From assembly GCF_002192415.1 (NCBI RefSeq), contig NZ_CP021780.1, positions 6,882,001-6,946,000 of the forward strand: a stretch of DNA of 64,000 bases, written 5' to 3'. The notes under the pieces are model-generated. The model had not been told where the DNA came from. It saw only the letters and a list, made by a program, of their open reading frames with translations, and ran no database searches. Positions 62,220 through 64,000 of this stretch are shown here, piece by piece; within the stretch, counting starts at the first letter, position 1, and each line of letters opens with the position of its first letter. The position numbers and the translations under genes were made by a program. The stretch is from Paenibacillus donghaensis (lineage in GTDB: Bacteria > Bacillota > Bacilli > Paenibacillales > Paenibacillaceae).

Positions 62220-62639
62220 TTAAGTATTCTCCGGCGTTACGGGGTTAACCGCAAAGAGGGAATGAATGTTACCTTCTGGATCTGCAAAGAAGCCCGTGGT
62301 GTGCCCCCAGGACATCGCCTTCGGCGCTGTTATCCCCGTAGCCCCTTTTGAAACAAAATCATCATACATAACATGCACATCCTCAGGAGAATCACATTCG
62401 AAGTTAAGCTCAAAGGCTTGCCCTTTACGCTCTTCTACAAAAGAATGATGACCGTTCGTGTTATCTGCCATTAAGGGTGCCGAGAAGATGGCTAGACGAA
62501 CGCCGTTATTCTCAAATTCAGCGTAATGATTATCTTCAATAATAGCCTTAAATCCTAGGACATCACGATAAAAGCTAGTCAATCTAGAAACATCAAGCGC
62601 CAAAACAGTGATTCCTTCTAATTTTACTCTCATGCTCAT
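62220..62639 (-). CDS. VOC (glyoxalase/bleomycin-resistance-fold) family protein
   Basis: ATG 62639 (MSMRVKLEGITVLALDVSRL) after GGAGGAG; the in-frame ATG 62633 is an alternative with better spacing. The 139-residue protein has two beta-alpha-beta-beta-beta modules: SRLTSFYRDVLGFKAIIED in the first half and FADPEGNIHSLFAVNP in the second, with a Glu/His metal-ligand pattern (HHSFVEERKG, FELNF). Members include glyoxalases, dioxygenases and antibiotic-sequestering proteins; none can be chosen here. Monocistronic. Confidence 0.85.
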   Translation of the reverse strand: MSMRVKLEGITVLALDVSRLTSFYRDVLGFKAIIEDNHYAEFENNGVRLAIFSAPLMADNTNGHHSFVEERKGQAFELNFECDSPEDVHVMYDDFVSKGATGITAPKAMSWGHTTGFFADPEGNIHSLFAVNPVTPENT

Positions 62640-62663
62640 AACTCCTCCTTCCAACATCTGGTC

Positions 62664-63005
62664 CTATTTTATAGCGCCAATAAAAAAAGTTGTTTCACTT
62701 ACTGATATACTCTGATGCTTTAGCTTGAACACCAAAGCAATTACATCTTCAGGTGTTGGGATCCATGTTGTTTCCTTTAAGATAGACAATTGGATGTCGG
62801 TCAGACCACTTGTCTCCAACCTTTCCTGAATTTTATCTAAGATTGGGGTACCTAATGAAGGCGGAGGAAATAGACCCGGAAAACATAGTCCCATTTCTCC
62901 ACCTTCACCATTGCCATCGCCAGGATGAAACAACAAAAGGGTTCCTCCAGGACGGACAATTCTGTTCCCCTCCTCATACCAACTTGTCGGGCCCTTTTTG
63001 GTAAG
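62664..63005 (-). pseudogene. C-terminal remnant of a class I SAM-dependent methyltransferase
   Basis: Coding sense continues upstream of the first internal ATG (62936): KKGPTSWYEEGNRIVRPGGT, LLLFHPGDGNGEGGEMGLCF, then TSGLTDIQLSILKETTWIPT. R-P-G-G-T-L-L-L is the strand-5 motif of class I methyltransferases, but the SAM-binding motif I (E-x-G-x-G-x-G) is absent, as the gene is cut at about 63005. Confidence 0.65.
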
Positions 63006-63473
63006 TTATTCCCGGCCTTGCATGATTAAACATACAGAAAATTTTCCCAAAAAGGAACAAGCCCGTCCATCTCCATCCCTTTTATTTCTCAATATTCAAC
63101 TCATCAATCTCTAGCCGATGTTGTTGATTAGCACCAAAAATCAGGAATCCACTTAATGTAACAAACTTGTAAGTTGAGAAGAAAAAACGTAATTCACTTC
63201 ATTATATTGTTTGTTGTCATAGGGCGCTATTTCAATTCGTTCTTTATCAGAAAAACTCACTTTCAATCATACTTAGAAGAGCTCTTTAAAAAGAGTTCGC
63301 AATTAGCCCCCAAGAACTTTCTAATATCATTAGATTTCAATTCTTGTAGAACGTTATCAGAGCCTGTTCAAAAAGCCCGCAATTTCAGATGAAAACAAAA
63401 ATGCACCGAAGCGAAAAATAGTAAAATGGAAGTACCACTACAACCATCAAACCAATACGCGAGGTGCATTTTC
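63006..63473. other. Gene-free stretch with probable insertion-sequence left end
   Basis: No gene is supportable in 63006-63360. From about 63360 (GAGCCTGTTCAAAAAGC) to 63473 the sequence looks like the left terminal region and promoter of the insertion sequence whose transposase stub starts at 63474; GAGGTG is the ribosome site. Confidence 0.45.
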
Positions 63474-63737
63474 ATGGAGTTGCAGTTAGAACTGCTACCC
63501 TACCACTACTATACCACACTCGGCTTTGACCCTGAACTCATCGATTATATCGATCATGTGGATGACGCCATTGTGCTTGAGAAGATTGCTCCACTCTACA
63601 AGGACGGCGGTCGTCCTCCCGTGGATCAAAGAGTCTGCTTTCGGATGCATTATTTGTACTTCACCCGTCCTGAGATCCCCTCATTTCGAGAATTAGTGAG
63701 ACAGTTAAAGGAGCCCAAAAATAATTTTGGCGTTTGA
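63474..63737 (+). pseudogene. Truncated transposase with DUF772-type N-terminal domain
   Basis: ATG 63474 (GAGGTG 7 nt upstream) encodes 87 residues, including LEKIAPLYKDGGRPPVDQRV and PEIPSFRELVRQLKEPKNNF. G-R-P-P-V-D and the following helix are typical of the N-terminal domain of IS1182/IS5-group transposases. The frame stops after about one fifth of the expected length and the DDE catalytic part does not follow. The rest of the window (63738-64000) has no gene, though AGGAGGAAA at its very end is a ribosome site for one beyond the edge. Confidence 0.75.
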
Positions 63738-64000
63738 GCGTAATAATCCTGATTTACTGGAGATTAGTTGCAGAAATGCACTTAATCGCCTGATTGGTCA
63801 CGTTTGAGCTGAAATTAGTTGCAGTTTTGGTTACTACTTAGGTCCCCTAACCCTCTTCGCTCGTAACCCTCGCTTCGATTTCAGACGGTTGCGGACTCAG
63901 GAGCCTCTATATCACAGAAAACCCTCGCTTTTGAGCCTGTTTTGACGACTTAGGGGCTATACGGTCCGTAAGACGTCAAAAGATCGCAGATAGGAGGAAA

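Noticed and set aside
1..64000. CRISPR array, tRNA, rRNA or prophage
   Set aside because: No regularly spaced repeats, no cloverleaf-like gene and no phage structural genes were recognised on reading; a tRNAscan or CRISPR finder run would settle this.

Overview
The window reads as chromosomal DNA of a Paenibacillus-like member of the Firmicutes. The evidence is strong AGGAGG-type ribosome binding sites with frequent GTG/TTG starts, S-layer homology (SLH) and copper-amine-oxidase-N surface proteins, and three YesM/YesN two-component pairs. It also includes LplABC/MalFG-type sugar importers without their own ATPase, and a CYP102 (P450 BM3-type) fusion beside a TetR repressor. No rRNA, tRNA, CRISPR array or intact prophage was recognised.

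Layout. 0-7.6 kb: tail of an unidentified protein, a secreted copper-amine-oxidase-N protein, then a kinase-regulator-binding protein-permease-permease locus with a CcpA-like cre site. 7.6-18 kb: IS66 remnant, orphan ABC exporter, toroid-like protein, a large SLH-anchored protein with a candidate caspase-like (clan CD) domain, a CE2-type esterase, an APH-like kinase, and a PadR/SDR operon with tandem palindromic operators. 17.7-20.6 kb: glycosyltransferase remnant, a GT8 enzyme with a polybasic tail, and a nucleotidyltransferase. 21-25 kb: a five-gene response regulator/kinase/ABC/ABC-2/small-membrane-protein set like peptide-antibiotic immunity systems, with direct repeats before the ABC genes.

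25-36 kb is a beta-1,3-glucan-type utilisation locus: cytoplasmic GH16, LplB/YtcP/LplA-type importer, YesMN pair, and a large secreted modular GH16 whose reading frame is broken, preceded by a cre site. 36-48 kb is a second polysaccharide locus: DUF2264 protein, GH88 unsaturated glucuronyl hydrolase, heparinase II/III-like protein, importer and YesMN pair, consistent with import and cytoplasmic breakdown of uronate-containing oligosaccharides. The two loci are separated by a long palindrome and a collapsed metE-like pseudogene.

48.9-64 kb is an accessory zone full of gene decay. It holds P450-reductase/TetR with a small ORF and broken isochorismatase and MFS fragments, and a 26-residue holin-like toxin candidate overlapping a collapsed TPR gene, with a second remnant at 57.4 kb. 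It also holds a CocE-type hydrolase under a TetR operator with a broken alpha/beta hydrolase, two-component remnants, a frameshifted secreted protein, and transposase stubs (ISL3-like, DUF772-type). An intact TPR/XRE divergent pair, a small P-loop kinase, a VOC protein and a methyltransferase remnant complete it. All assignments come from reading the sequence; no database search was run.
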